Assembly (NCBI GenBank): GCA_016213935.1
Contig: JACQZG010000007.1
Span: 19,067 to 83,066, forward strand
Direction: 5' to 3'
Origin: Nitrospirota bacterium
GTDB lineage: Bacteria; Nitrospirota; Thermodesulfovibrionia; UBA6902
Length of the DNA: 64,000 bases
Shown: positions 10,873 through 19,489 of the stretch, piece by piece
Numbering within the stretch: position 1 is the stretch's first letter
Layout: the number at the start of each line of letters is the position of its first letter
Notes under the pieces: model-generated
Database searches by the model: none
The model's input: the letters and a program-made list of their open reading frames with translations, nothing else
Told to the model about the DNA's origin: nothing
Made by a program: the position numbers and the translations under genes

Positions 10873-12729
10873 TCACAGCCTGCTTATAAGCTGATACAGC
10901 GCAGGCAACTCTTCTTTTAAAGGTTCTATATCTTCCTTGAGCAGCCTCACCCCCTCAGGCACATGCTTGAGAAAATACTTCTTTTCTTTGACTGACGAGA
11001 GGAAGGCGTAGGCGCCGAGCGCCTGCATGTGCCTCTGAAGCCTGCAGTACGGGATGCTCTTTATAAAACCTTTGATGCCGAATGTCTTCTTCCCCCTTTT
11101 GCCGGCCTTTTCAACATAGTATCTAAAGAGGCGGCCCCTGAGGCTCTCACTCAGCCTGTGATAGGGATCCCAGAGAATGGAGACGACATCATAGGCGGAC
11201 GGCCCCATCCTCGCTCCCTGAAAATCTATCATTTTCAACTCCCCGTTTTTAGTTATCATAATATTCTGAGACTGGAAGTCGCGGTGCATGACTGTCTTAA
11301 CGAAAGAGTCGCAGACCGAGGCAAGATGCTCAAACTCCCTCTCAAGCAAGGGCGAATGGAGATTACTCATCCCTCGTACCCCCCTGATGAACCTCTCCAT
11401 GAAATATTCTGTCTCCCACCTGAAATGCCCATAATCGAATATTCTCTCGCCGAGGATCGGGCAGTCCATCATATTTAGAGTGGCGTCGACATGGAGCAAT
11501 ATGAGCATATCAAGGGCTTTTCTGTAAATGCCCTCTTCCGCTTTTTCGTCTCTCGGGCACCTGAGCCAGTTGTAAAGAGAGGCGTCGCCGAGGTCTTCGA
11601 ATACCGCCGTCTTTTTTTCAGGGTCATGGCTCTCAAGCCAGGGCGTGGGGATGGAGTATTTCCGGAAGAAGAGCGAAAATTCGATATGCCTCTCAAAATC
11701 AGGGTCATCCTCGCCGCACTGCATAAGCACTGATGTCCTCTCCCCGCTTTTGATTCTGTAATAACTTCTGTCAGACCCTCCCCTGCCTATGAGCACAGGG
11801 CCTTCTCCCGCAGCTTCAGGCATTTCTGTTTTGATTATGAAATCACGCCCAAGAATGCACCCTTCATACAGACCGCCGTCCTCAGCCCTGCCTCCGGGAA
11901 GAAGCACGCTGTTTTTTAAGACTGCACCGCGTCCCAACAAGGCGTTCTCTTCGACAATCACATAACCGGAGGCTTCCATGTCCCCGCATCCTTTAATGGA
12001 AGCATGCGCATATATCATCTCTCCCTCTCTCCGCAGCATCTCAAAGACTGTCTCTGCGTATCTTGCGGGCGTGCCGATATCGCTCCAATAACATCCGCTG
12101 ACATCAACCGTGCCGACCCTGTATCCTTTTTCAACGGCATGAAGCCAGCCGTCCACAAGGCTTGACGCGCCTTCCGGAAGGAGTTTCAGAAATTCGGGCT
12201 CATAGACGGAGATGCCTGTATAAGCCATGAGTTTTGATTTTCCAATGTCATCTTTATCAATAATGCCCACGCCTCGTAATAATCCGTCATCGTTGATGGC
12301 AACAGTGTTGAATTCAGGATAATCATGTACCGCGAGCGTTACAAGGTTTCCGGAATCAAAATGGCGGCGCAGTAATTCTTCAAGGTTCATGTCTGAGATT
12401 ATGTCTGAATTGTGCAGGAGAAAAGGCAATTCTGAGAGGAAGCCTTTCGCGTTCCATAAAGCGCCGCCTGTGCCGAGAATCGTCTCCTCGGGAAATAGGG
12501 CGACATTCTGCGAATAGGGCGAAGAACTAATCCATTGTTCAATCTCTTCTCTCTTATAGTGCAGGTTCACGCCTGTCTTCTGAACGGGCAAAGAAAAGAC
12601 GCGCTCAAGAACTCTTTCAAGAATAGGTTTGCCTAACAGAGGGACAAGAGGTTTGGGGATATGGTTTGTTATCGGCCTCAGCCTTTCGCCGAGGCCTGCC
12701 GCGAGGATGAATGCGTTAAAGTTTTTCAT
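10873..12729 (-). CDS. Nucleotidyltransferase-sugar kinase fusion (MurU-AmgK-like)
   Basis: A 618-residue two-domain protein. Residues 1 to about 230 form an NDP-sugar pyrophosphorylase-type nucleotidyltransferase: FILAAGLGERLRPIT, KPLVPLLGKPI, then ETILGTGGAL, with a short left-handed-helix-like stretch after it. From about residue 300 an aminoglycoside-phosphotransferase-fold kinase follows, with the catalytic loop VMHRDFQSQNIMI and the metal-binding IDFQGARMGPSAYD. In Pseudomonas, separate AmgK and MurU phosphorylate N-acetylmuramate at C1 and convert it to UDP-MurNAc, bypassing de novo synthesis. The adjacent DUF1343/NamZ gene supports this role. A heptose kinase/guanylyltransferase role is the main alternative. 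Confidence 0.75.
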   Translation of the reverse strand: MKNFNAFILAAGLGERLRPITNHIPKPLVPLLGKPILERVLERVFSLPVQKTGVNLHYKREEIEQWISSSPYSQNVALFPEETILGTGGALWNAKGFLSELPFLLHNSDIISDMNLEELLRRHFDSGNLVTLAVHDYPEFNTVAINDDGLLRGVGIIDKDDIGKSKLMAYTGISVYEPEFLKLLPEGASSLVDGWLHAVEKGYRVGTVDVSGCYWSDIGTPARYAETVFEMLRREGEMIYAHASIKGCGDMEASGYVIVEENALLGRGAVLKNSVLLPGGRAEDGGLYEGCILGRDFIIKTEMPEAAGEGPVLIGRGGSDRSYYRIKSGERTSVLMQCGEDDPDFERHIEFSLFFRKYSIPTPWLESHDPEKKTAVFEDLGDASLYNWLRCPRDEKAEEGIYRKALDMLILLHVDATLNMMDCPILGERIFDYGHFRWETEYFMERFIRGVRGMSNLHSPLLEREFEHLASVCDSFVKTVMHRDFQSQNIMITKNGELKMIDFQGARMGPSAYDVVSILWDPYHRLSESLRGRLFRYYVEKAGKRGKKTFGIKGFIKSIPYCRLQRHMQALGAYAFLSSVKEKKYFLKHVPEGVRLLKEDIEPLKEELPALYQLISRL

Positions 12730-12753
12730 CGAATAAGAGGTCTGTTTCAGGCA

Positions 12754-13929
12754 CTATTTATAGATAAGATATCTCTTCCTGACACTTCTGTTAAACCTGT
12801 CACATTCTTCTCTCCACCGCTTTTCCATATCATTCAGGGAACGGCCGTTCTCAATATCCCTGCGAAGCCTGTCTGTGCCGGCAAGTATGTCTATCGGCAG
12901 TTTCTTCTTCTCATATTCATACGGCGGCTGTTTCCATTTAAACTTTCCGGGATAAAGCTTATGCGCGGCCTTCAGTATCGCGACGCCGGTTTTAAACGGC
13001 TTAAAGATATTTCTCTCCGTCACATGTATCTGCGCGCCTCCGCATAACCTGCCCGCGTGTTTTTGAAATGTCGGCTGAAAGTGCATCGGCCTGAAGAATA
13101 CTCCGGGCAATTTGTATGAATTCAGTTTTTTTATCATTGCATCAGGGTCAATAAACGGCGCGCCGAATATCTCAAAAGGCCGTGTGGTGCCGCGGCCTTC
13201 GCTCAGGTTTGTTCCTTCAAGCAGGCACATGCCCGGATAAACAAGGGCTGTCTCTATTGCCGGCATATTCGGCGAGGGCATAACCCACGGCAGGCATGTT
13301 TCGTCAAAGAACATCTTCCTCTTCCAGCCCTGCATCGGAATTACGTGAAGATCCAGTTGCGGGTAATATGTATCTTTAAGATAAAGAGCAATCTCGCCTG
13401 CCGTCATCCCGTGGCGAACAGGCAGGGGCCGTTGCCCGACAAAAGATGCGTACTGCATATCCAGCACAGTGCCTTCAGTAATGCTTCCTCCAAGAGGGTT
13501 CGGCCTGTCGAGTATAACAATCCTTCTGTTCTCTTCAAGGCATGCCTGCATACACAGCTCCATTGTCCAGATAAAAGTATAGTAACGCGAGCCGACATCC
13601 TGAATGTCTATTACCAGCGCGTCAATGTTTTTAAGCATTGAGGGCGAGGGCTTGCGCGTGTCGCTGTAAAGGCTGTAAACAGGGATGCCGGCCTTTTCAT
13701 CGGTAAAACCCTTCCACTCTATCATGTTGTCCTGAGTCTCGCCGCGTATTCCGTGCTGAGGGCCGAAGAGGGCTGAGAGTTTTATCTTTCCTGAATTGGA
13801 AAAGAGTTCAACGGCATGACTTAAATTTTGGTTTACAGACGCTGGGTGCACTACAAGCCCCGCGCGCGCGCCCGTCAATTCTTTAGGCCATTCTTTCTCA
13901 AATAAATCGAGACCTGTCTTAACGCTCAT
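12754..13929 (-). CDS. namZ: DUF1343 protein, probable exo-beta-N-acetylmuramidase (NamZ family)
   Basis: A 391-residue protein of the DUF1343 (YbbC) family; Bacillus subtilis NamZ of this family releases N-acetylmuramate from the non-reducing end of peptidoglycan fragments. Conserved blocks include LFGPQHGIRGE, DIQDVGSRYYTFIWTM, LDRPNPLGG and LPVRHGMTAGEIA, then PSPNMP and LFEGTNLSEGRGTTRPFE-like segments. The start is ATG 13929, with GGAG ten bases upstream; a longer frame to 14028 lacks support. No signal peptide is visible from this start, so action on imported muropeptides in the cytoplasm is possible. It lies 24 bases before the MurU-AmgK-like gene. Confidence 0.85.
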   Translation of the reverse strand: MSVKTGLDLFEKEWPKELTGARAGLVVHPASVNQNLSHAVELFSNSGKIKLSALFGPQHGIRGETQDNMIEWKGFTDEKAGIPVYSLYSDTRKPSPSMLKNIDALVIDIQDVGSRYYTFIWTMELCMQACLEENRRIVILDRPNPLGGSITEGTVLDMQYASFVGQRPLPVRHGMTAGEIALYLKDTYYPQLDLHVIPMQGWKRKMFFDETCLPWVMPSPNMPAIETALVYPGMCLLEGTNLSEGRGTTRPFEIFGAPFIDPDAMIKKLNSYKLPGVFFRPMHFQPTFQKHAGRLCGGAQIHVTERNIFKPFKTGVAILKAAHKLYPGKFKWKQPPYEYEKKKLPIDILAGTDRLRRDIENGRSLNDMEKRWREECDRFNRSVRKRYLIYK

Positions 13930-14042
13930 TATTTTCTTTCTCCGCTCGATTTGTAATTTTTTGTATCTTGAAATGTCATTAAAGTTTAATTTCAATGACA
14001 TTATATGGCTATTGAAAAATAATGGCAACGGAGTGAGATGTT

Positions 14043-14465
14043 TTATCGGGGCAAAGGGAATCTCTTCAGGATAATAGCGTAAAACTCTTCAAAGTCTTTA
14101 AGATCCTCGGTCAATATTGATTTGAGTATATTCACATCTATTGTTTTGTAATCATGCACTGCTATATTTCTGAAGCCTACCATTGATTGCATCTTTTTCA
14201 TGAGGGTTTCATCGATTATGCCTGCCTCGTTCAGAAATTTAAAATTCTCTTTTATCTGAAATGCGAGGCCCAGTCCCTCAGAAGCGGATATATGAGCTGC
14301 GATATCAATAACTGATTCTATCGCTCTCTGGAGATTAAGAATAAAAATATCCTGCTTATCAATATCGTCAAGACTCTTGGGGTCAAGGCCGGTTACTCCC
14401 CTGATTCGCTTCAGGCATCTTTGTATATTGCCTGTCTTTGCAAGAATAATATCCATGTCAGGCAT
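14043..14465 (-). CDS. hepT: HepT-like toxin (DUF86)
   Basis: A 140-residue helical protein with the HEPN-family RX4-6H motif, here RNIAVHDY near residue 108, in a fold of the HepT/DUF86 type. HepT proteins are RNases kept inactive by a partner minimal nucleotidyltransferase that AMPylates the motif tyrosine. The mntA-like gene lies directly upstream and overlaps it by 8 bases, the usual arrangement. Sequence features and gene pairing agree; activity is inferred from the family. Confidence 0.85.
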   Translation of the reverse strand: MPDMDIILAKTGNIQRCLKRIRGVTGLDPKSLDDIDKQDIFILNLQRAIESVIDIAAHISASEGLGLAFQIKENFKFLNEAGIIDETLMKKMQSMVGFRNIAVHDYKTIDVNILKSILTEDLKDFEEFYAIILKRFPLPR

Positions 14466-14853
14466 AGATCCTGCCTTTTAACATCTTTTCTTCAGCCTCT
14501 TTTCTTATATGCTTAAGATCATCGTACTCTTTCACTGTTCTTACATAAAAGTCGCAGTATGCGGCATCGCCCTTTTTCAGCAATTCCCCGTTTTTCAGCA
14601 CCTGCATCCTGATAATCGGCGAAGAGTCATTCAGAACAACTATATCGACTTGCCTGCCGGCGGCCTCTGACACCTCAGCTGTTATCTTCAGGACATCTTG
14701 AAACCCCGGCGCGTTGCCGAATAACAGGCCGATGTCAATATCGCTCTCTTCAGTCAGGCGGCCGCTGACTGCGGAGCCGAAGATAAAGGCAAGAAGGACA
14801 TTGTCTCTGTCTTTGAAATATTCTTTTAATGTTTCGAGATTATTTGCGCTCAT
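14458..14853 (-). CDS. mntA: Minimal nucleotidyltransferase antitoxin (MntA)
   Basis: A 131-residue protein with the DNA polymerase beta-type nucleotidyltransferase motif GSx10DxD (GSAVSGRLTEESDID, residues 26-40). In HepT/MntA systems this enzyme neutralises HepT by AMPylating its active-site tyrosine. It comes first in the pair and overlaps hepT by 8 bases, giving coupled translation. Confidence 0.85.
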   Translation of the reverse strand: MSANNLETLKEYFKDRDNVLLAFIFGSAVSGRLTEESDIDIGLLFGNAPGFQDVLKITAEVSEAAGRQVDIVVLNDSSPIIRMQVLKNGELLKKGDAAYCDFYVRTVKEYDDLKHIRKEAEEKMLKGRIYA

Positions 14854-14978
14854 ATATTTAAAATTATTCTTATTCTATTATATCACTTGCCTTTTCCCAT
14901 CTGAACTGTTTATGCGGCAAATACGCGTGGGATATTATAAGCCTTTTGATTTCTTTTCATGCTATTTCGAAAGCCCGC

Positions 14979-15449
14979 TTAAACCATCTCATCCCCGTTT
15001 CCGCCTATCTCCATGCCCATCAACACAGCGTCTTCCTGCGGTTTGTGATAGTAGTTCTTTCTTCTCCCTATGACCCTGAAGCCGTGCTTTTCGTAAAGCA
15101 TTATCGCGTGCGACGACGCCCTGACCTCCAATGTTATGAAATCCGTCTCTTCCTGCATCGCCTCGAGTTCATCAAGCGCTGTTTCAAGCAGCATGCTCCC
15201 TATCCCCATTCTCCTCCAGGGAGGGGCAACGGCGAGGTTCAGTATATGCGTGATATCGAGCATGACGCGCAGGCATATGTAGCCGACGATATGGCCGTTG
15301 AGTTCGGCTATCTTCAATATCGAGTGCGGCTCCATGAGTTCATGGTCAAACGAGTTCATGCTCCACGGCGTGCTGAATGACTCATTCTCAATGGCGCATA
15401 TTTCGGGCAGGTCTGCATACAGCATGTCTCTGATGATTATGCTTTCCAA
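14979..15449 (-). CDS. rimI: Ribosomal protein S18 alanine N-acetyltransferase
   Basis: A 156-residue GNAT acetyltransferase. RimI features are the N-terminal DLPEICAIENESFSTPW, the HIVGYICLRV strand, the acetyl-CoA loop VAPPWRRMGIGSMLL, and ITLEVRASSHAIMLYEKHGFRVIGRRKNYY near the end. It acetylates the N-terminal alanine of S18. It overlaps the end of tsaB by 13 bases; the tsaB-rimI pairing is widespread in bacteria. Confidence 0.9.
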   Translation of the reverse strand: MESIIIRDMLYADLPEICAIENESFSTPWSMNSFDHELMEPHSILKIAELNGHIVGYICLRVMLDITHILNLAVAPPWRRMGIGSMLLETALDELEAMQEETDFITLEVRASSHAIMLYEKHGFRVIGRRKNYYHKPQEDAVLMGMEIGGNGDEMV

Positions 15450-16120
15450 CGTATCTCCGCTTCTGACTTTCTGATGTAAAAGGGCGTAAGACCCGCGGGG
15501 TCGACACCCTCTCCCCTGCCAAGCATCTCAACAGCGATCTCAGCGACGCTTGATGCGGAGGGAGAAAAAAGGGAATATTGAGGGAATACGGCGTCATCTC
15601 TTAAGGCTCCGGCAATAATATTTTTATATTTTGCCGCGCCGTCGCCCGTGAATAATGCAGGCCCGTCTATTCTCTTTATGAATTGAGAAGGGGCCGCCGC
15701 CTCTTCGGGGATGATCTTTTTACATATGCCGTTTTCCCATTTATAGAGAGCCGTGTAGACCTCATCCCTCCGGGCATCGAGCATAGGGCAGATGAAATAA
15801 GAGCAGAAAGGGAACCTTCTCGCAAAGGCATCGAGAGTTGGGACAGGCAGAAGCGGTTTTTTTGCCGCGAAGGCGAGCCCCTTTGCCGTGCTCAGCCCTA
15901 TCCGAAGGCCTGTGAATGAGCCCGGCCCTATGGATACGGCAAAAGCGTCAATATCATGAATTGAAAGAAGGGAGCTCTTTAAGAGCCAGACGATGGAATC
16001 CATCAATCTTTCAGAATGGGTTATGCTCACGTCAAGCCTCACCTCGCCTACAAACGCCTCATCTGTCACAACGGCGATGCTTCCGGCTTTGGTGGCTGTT
16101 TCAATCGCGAGCAGATTCAT
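15437..16120 (-). CDS. tsaB: tRNA threonylcarbamoyladenosine biosynthesis protein TsaB
   Basis: A 227-residue protein of the ASKHA fold. The N-terminus MNLLAIETATKAGSIAVV and SIGPGSFTGLRIGLSTAKGLAFA are the TsaB signatures. TsaB scaffolds TsaD and TsaE in making t6A at position 37 of ANN-decoding tRNAs. The start is set at ATG 16120 because the family begins with this MxxLAIETAT block; a 17-residue longer frame is open but looks non-native. No clear Shine-Dalgarno is seen at the chosen start. Confidence 0.9.
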   Translation of the reverse strand: MNLLAIETATKAGSIAVVTDEAFVGEVRLDVSITHSERLMDSIVWLLKSSLLSIHDIDAFAVSIGPGSFTGLRIGLSTAKGLAFAAKKPLLPVPTLDAFARRFPFCSYFICPMLDARRDEVYTALYKWENGICKKIIPEEAAAPSQFIKRIDGPALFTGDGAAKYKNIIAGALRDDAVFPQYSLFSPSASSVAEIAVEMLGRGEGVDPAGLTPFYIRKSEAEIRWKA

Positions 16121-16174
16121 GAAAATTAGTTTAACCAAAAGGCTGAAAGAGAGCAAACGCTCGTAAATCACGGT

Positions 16175-16205
16175 TTGAAGGGCATGCTCTTTAATCTGTT
16201 ATAAT
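16175..16205 (+). promoter_or_regulatory. Possible promoter of glgP
   Basis: A perfect TATAAT (16200-16205) with TTGAAG 19 bases upstream, a long spacer. Transcription would start near 16212, only about two bases before the ATG, so the mRNA may be leaderless; no Shine-Dalgarno is visible there. Confidence 0.35.
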
Positions 16206-16213
16206 ATCATTCT

Positions 16214-17926
16214 ATGTCGCCGCTTAAAAAATATATTGCCGAGCCGAAGATAGCCTACTTTTCAATGGAGATAGGGCTCAAGGATGAGATCCCGACCTAT
16301 TCCGGCGGCCTCGGCGTGCTTGCCGGCGATACGGTAAAATCAGCCGCTGACCTGAGCCTCCCTTTTGTCGCCGTCACCCTTGTGAGCAGGAAGGGTTATT
16401 TCCGCCAGTCTCTTGACGCTTCGGGCTGGCAGACGGAACAGCCTGCTTTATGGGAGCCTTCTGAATTCACCTCAAAGACAGACGCGAAGGTTTTTGTTGA
16501 TATCGAAGGGCGGAAAGTCTTCATACAGTCATGGGCATATTTTGTCGAAAGCCCGAGAAACGGGAGCGTGCCTGTCATATATCTTGACACCGACCTTCCC
16601 GAGAACAGCCCTGAGGACAGGAGGCTGACCGACCACCTCTATGGAGGAGACGAGGGGTACAGGATAAAGCAGGAGATGATACTCGGCATCGGCGGCGTCA
16701 GGATGCTCAAGAAGCTCGGCTTCAAGATAAAAAAATATCACATGAATGAAGGGCATGCCGCCTTTCTTACGCTTGAACTGCTTCATGAGTTCAAGAGGAA
16801 TATCGAATCGGTCTGGGACGAGGACAAAATATGGGATATAGAGGCGGTCAAAGACCTCTGCGTATTTACAACGCACACTCCTCTCGAGGCAGGGCATGAC
16901 AAATTCTCATACGAGCTTTATGACAAGGTCTTCGGCTCTTATTTCCCAAAGCATATACTTAAGCAGCTTGCCGGAGAGAAGAATGTGAATATGACTCTTC
17001 TCGGCTTCAACCTCAGCGATTATGTCAACGGAGTGGCAAAAAGGCACGGCGAGGTCTCGCAAAACATGTTCCCCGGGTATCACATAAACGCTATAACTAA
17101 CGGCGTCCACTCATACACATGGACGTGCGGAAGCATGAAGAGGATTTTTGACAAGTATCTTCCCGGATGGGCTAATGAACCGGAAATTTTCGTAAGGGTC
17201 GGGGCAATCCCGGACGAAGAACTTTGGGGCGCGCATCTCGAGGCGAAAAAAGGGCTTATCGATTACGTAAACTCGATTTCAGGCGCGGGCATGGATTACG
17301 AGACGCTGACAATCGGGTTTGCAAGGAGGGCTACTGCATATAAAAGGGCTGACCTTCTATTTTCGGATATCAACAGGCTTGAGAGGATAGGTGCCGGCAG
17401 GATACAGGTCATCTACTCGGGCAAGGCCCACCCGAAAGATAATGAAGGCAAGCACCTCATTCAGAAAATATTCTCATCGAGGGATAGGCTTAAAGGAAAG
17501 GTGAAGATAGCTTTCGTTGAAAACTATAACATGGAGATTGCGTTAAGGCTTGTCTCAGGCGTGGATATCTGGCTCAATACGCCGTTAAGGCCGCTTGAGG
17601 CATCCGGCACGAGCGGCATGAAGGCCGCGCATAACGGGGTAATGAACTTCAGCGTTCTTGACGGGTGGTGGATAGAGGGGCATATAGAGAGCTTTACCGG
17701 CTGGTCCATAGGCCCGGCGCCGACTGAAGTGACGCCAGACGCTGATATGAACAGAATTGACGCTGATGACCTTTACAATAAACTTGAACGCATCATAATT
17801 CCCACCTTTTATAATGACCGCAAGACATGGATAAGGATCATGCAAAACGCCATAGGCAAGAACGCCTATTACTTCAACAGCCACAGGATGATGCGTAGGT
17901 ACGTGACAGAGGCATACATCAGGTAG
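16214..17926 (+). CDS. glgP: Alpha-glucan (glycogen/maltodextrin) phosphorylase, short form
   Basis: A 570-residue glycosyltransferase family 35 enzyme that phosphorolyses alpha-1,4-glucans to glucose 1-phosphate. The N-terminus IAYFSMEIGL...IPTYSGGLGVLAGDT is that of the short phosphorylases lacking the N-terminal regulatory part. The middle has KKYHMNEGHAAFLTLELL, and the PLP-binding lysine region is EASGTSGMKAAHNGVMN followed by LDGWW. It is well below the roughly 800 residues of E. coli GlgP. It is divergent from tsaB. Confidence 0.93.
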   Translation: MSPLKKYIAEPKIAYFSMEIGLKDEIPTYSGGLGVLAGDTVKSAADLSLPFVAVTLVSRKGYFRQSLDASGWQTEQPALWEPSEFTSKTDAKVFVDIEGRKVFIQSWAYFVESPRNGSVPVIYLDTDLPENSPEDRRLTDHLYGGDEGYRIKQEMILGIGGVRMLKKLGFKIKKYHMNEGHAAFLTLELLHEFKRNIESVWDEDKIWDIEAVKDLCVFTTHTPLEAGHDKFSYELYDKVFGSYFPKHILKQLAGEKNVNMTLLGFNLSDYVNGVAKRHGEVSQNMFPGYHINAITNGVHSYTWTCGSMKRIFDKYLPGWANEPEIFVRVGAIPDEELWGAHLEAKKGLIDYVNSISGAGMDYETLTIGFARRATAYKRADLLFSDINRLERIGAGRIQVIYSGKAHPKDNEGKHLIQKIFSSRDRLKGKVKIAFVENYNMEIALRLVSGVDIWLNTPLRPLEASGTSGMKAAHNGVMNFSVLDGWWIEGHIESFTGWSIGPAPTEVTPDADMNRIDADDLYNKLERIIIPTFYNDRKTWIRIMQNAIGKNAYYFNSHRMMRRYVTEAYIR

Positions 17927-18000
17927 CCGACGTGAAGACTTATCCGGTGGATTTTTAAGGTTTTTTGTAATATGATTTATTATCATGCAGGTGCGGAAAC

Positions 18001-19347
18001 ATGAATGAGATGGATTACATATTCGAGCGCATAGAGAGAAAGCAGAAGGATTACCTGAGGTATGACTTCACGCTGACGGAGAATAACGCGCTCAAGACCT
18101 TTTTCGACCTTTCTCAGGAGCTTGACAGGATCGAGGATTTTTACAGCGTATGCGTCGCCATCGTAAAGAGTTTTTTTAATCTTAACGCCGCGCTTTACGT
18201 CGTAAACCACAGGCTCAACTCTCTTGCGCTCGTCTCTCATGTGGGAGACAAGCCTTATGAGCTTAACGCCAGCCCGCCCCCGCATATCATACCTAAAGAG
18301 TATCCTTATTATACAGACGACCGGAGCCTCATCCTGACGATACGCGGCAAGAAGTCTTTGATGGACCAGATACCTTTTCATATCGAAGACGACATATTGG
18401 GGATTCTTGAGGTCTACCCCCTCGACGGGATAGACAAACATGTCGAGCTCTTCTTCGTGAAATACGCGAACCGCATAGGGTTTAACATCCATAACAGGTT
18501 CCTTGTCGAGAGAAACATAGAGCACCTTAAATTCATCCGCTCCCTTGTGGCTGACATAGAGCACAACATCATAGTCCCTAACATGGTCTACAAGCTTTTT
18601 CTCAGGGGGCTCAGGAAGAAGATTGAAAAGAACATCGAGATCGAAAAAGATGCGAATCAGAAATTGGCCGGCGCGGATACCGCCGTGCCTGACATGAATA
18701 CCTGCCTTAAGGAGATATCTGACGTCAATCAGGGCCTTATACTCGAGCTTGAGAATATAGAGAAGCACTATAAGAACATGAGCCTCTTCATCGAGACGCT
18801 CTTTCGCAAGAGCCATTTTGACCAGGGGAGGCTGACGCTCAGGATAACCCCCTGCAATATCAAAAAGGATGTCGTGCTTCCTCAGCTTGAACGCTTCCTC
18901 GCGCAGTTTGAAAAAATGGGGATATCGCATGACGACCGGCTCAGCGGCATTCCCGATGCCGAGGTCATCACGGTTGTGGATGTGGGGATCATAGCGCAGG
19001 TCTACGCGAACCTCTTCTCCAACGCGCTTAAATATACTCAGGAGGTCATCACCTACGGCGGAGAGAAGAAGAAATACATCTCATACGGCCATGAGATAAT
19101 ACATGATTTCTTCGGTCCCGGCAAAAACGGGGTTAAGCTTAATGTCTTCAGCACAGGCCCTCATATCTCTCCTGATGAGCGCGAGAGGCTTTTTGATGAA
19201 TCGTACAGGGGTTCAAACACGGAGGGAAAGCCCGGCACAGGGCACGGCCTCTCCTTTATAAAGAATGCCGTTGAGATACACGGCGGGATTGTAGGCTACG
19301 AGGCCACGCAGTACGGTAATAATTTTTACTTTATCCTGCCGAAATGA
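18001..19347 (+). CDS. GAF-domain sensor histidine kinase
   Basis: A 448-residue cytoplasmic protein without transmembrane segments. Residues about 35-170 look like a GAF sensory domain (FFDLSQELDRIEDFYSVCVAIVKSFF...). A possible phosphoacceptor segment is DIEHNIIVPNMVYKLF, near residue 185. The C-terminal HATPase_c part has the N-box VYANLFSNALKYTQE, the F-box-like ERLFDESYRGSN, and the G-box GTGHGLSFIKNAVEIHGG. No response regulator gene is adjacent, so the target is unknown. The histidine box is atypical, so kinase activity is likely but not certain. Confidence 0.75.
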   Translation: MNEMDYIFERIERKQKDYLRYDFTLTENNALKTFFDLSQELDRIEDFYSVCVAIVKSFFNLNAALYVVNHRLNSLALVSHVGDKPYELNASPPPHIIPKEYPYYTDDRSLILTIRGKKSLMDQIPFHIEDDILGILEVYPLDGIDKHVELFFVKYANRIGFNIHNRFLVERNIEHLKFIRSLVADIEHNIIVPNMVYKLFLRGLRKKIEKNIEIEKDANQKLAGADTAVPDMNTCLKEISDVNQGLILELENIEKHYKNMSLFIETLFRKSHFDQGRLTLRITPCNIKKDVVLPQLERFLAQFEKMGISHDDRLSGIPDAEVITVVDVGIIAQVYANLFSNALKYTQEVITYGGEKKKYISYGHEIIHDFFGPGKNGVKLNVFSTGPHISPDERERLFDESYRGSNTEGKPGTGHGLSFIKNAVEIHGGIVGYEATQYGNNFYFILPK

Positions 19348-19439
19348 CCGTTAACGCCCCGCTTCACGCCGGCTGTTTCATAACTTATTCATTTCGCGCT
19401 ATTATATTATGCTGTAATTTGGCCCGTATAATCCGAGAT

Positions 19440-19468
19440 TTGACTTCAATAATCATTAATGCTAATTT
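19440..19468 (+). promoter_or_regulatory. Probable promoter of resB-ccsA
   Basis: TTGACT, 17-base spacer, TAATTT, ending about 21 bases before the resB start codon, with GGGAG between. Confidence 0.45.
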
Positions 19469-19489
19469 AGACATCCGGGAGATAGTGCT

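Noticed and set aside
17983..18930. 315-residue minus-strand ORF
   Set aside because: It is antisense to the GAF sensor kinase in the register that mirrors its codons; the plus-strand protein has clear domain motifs.
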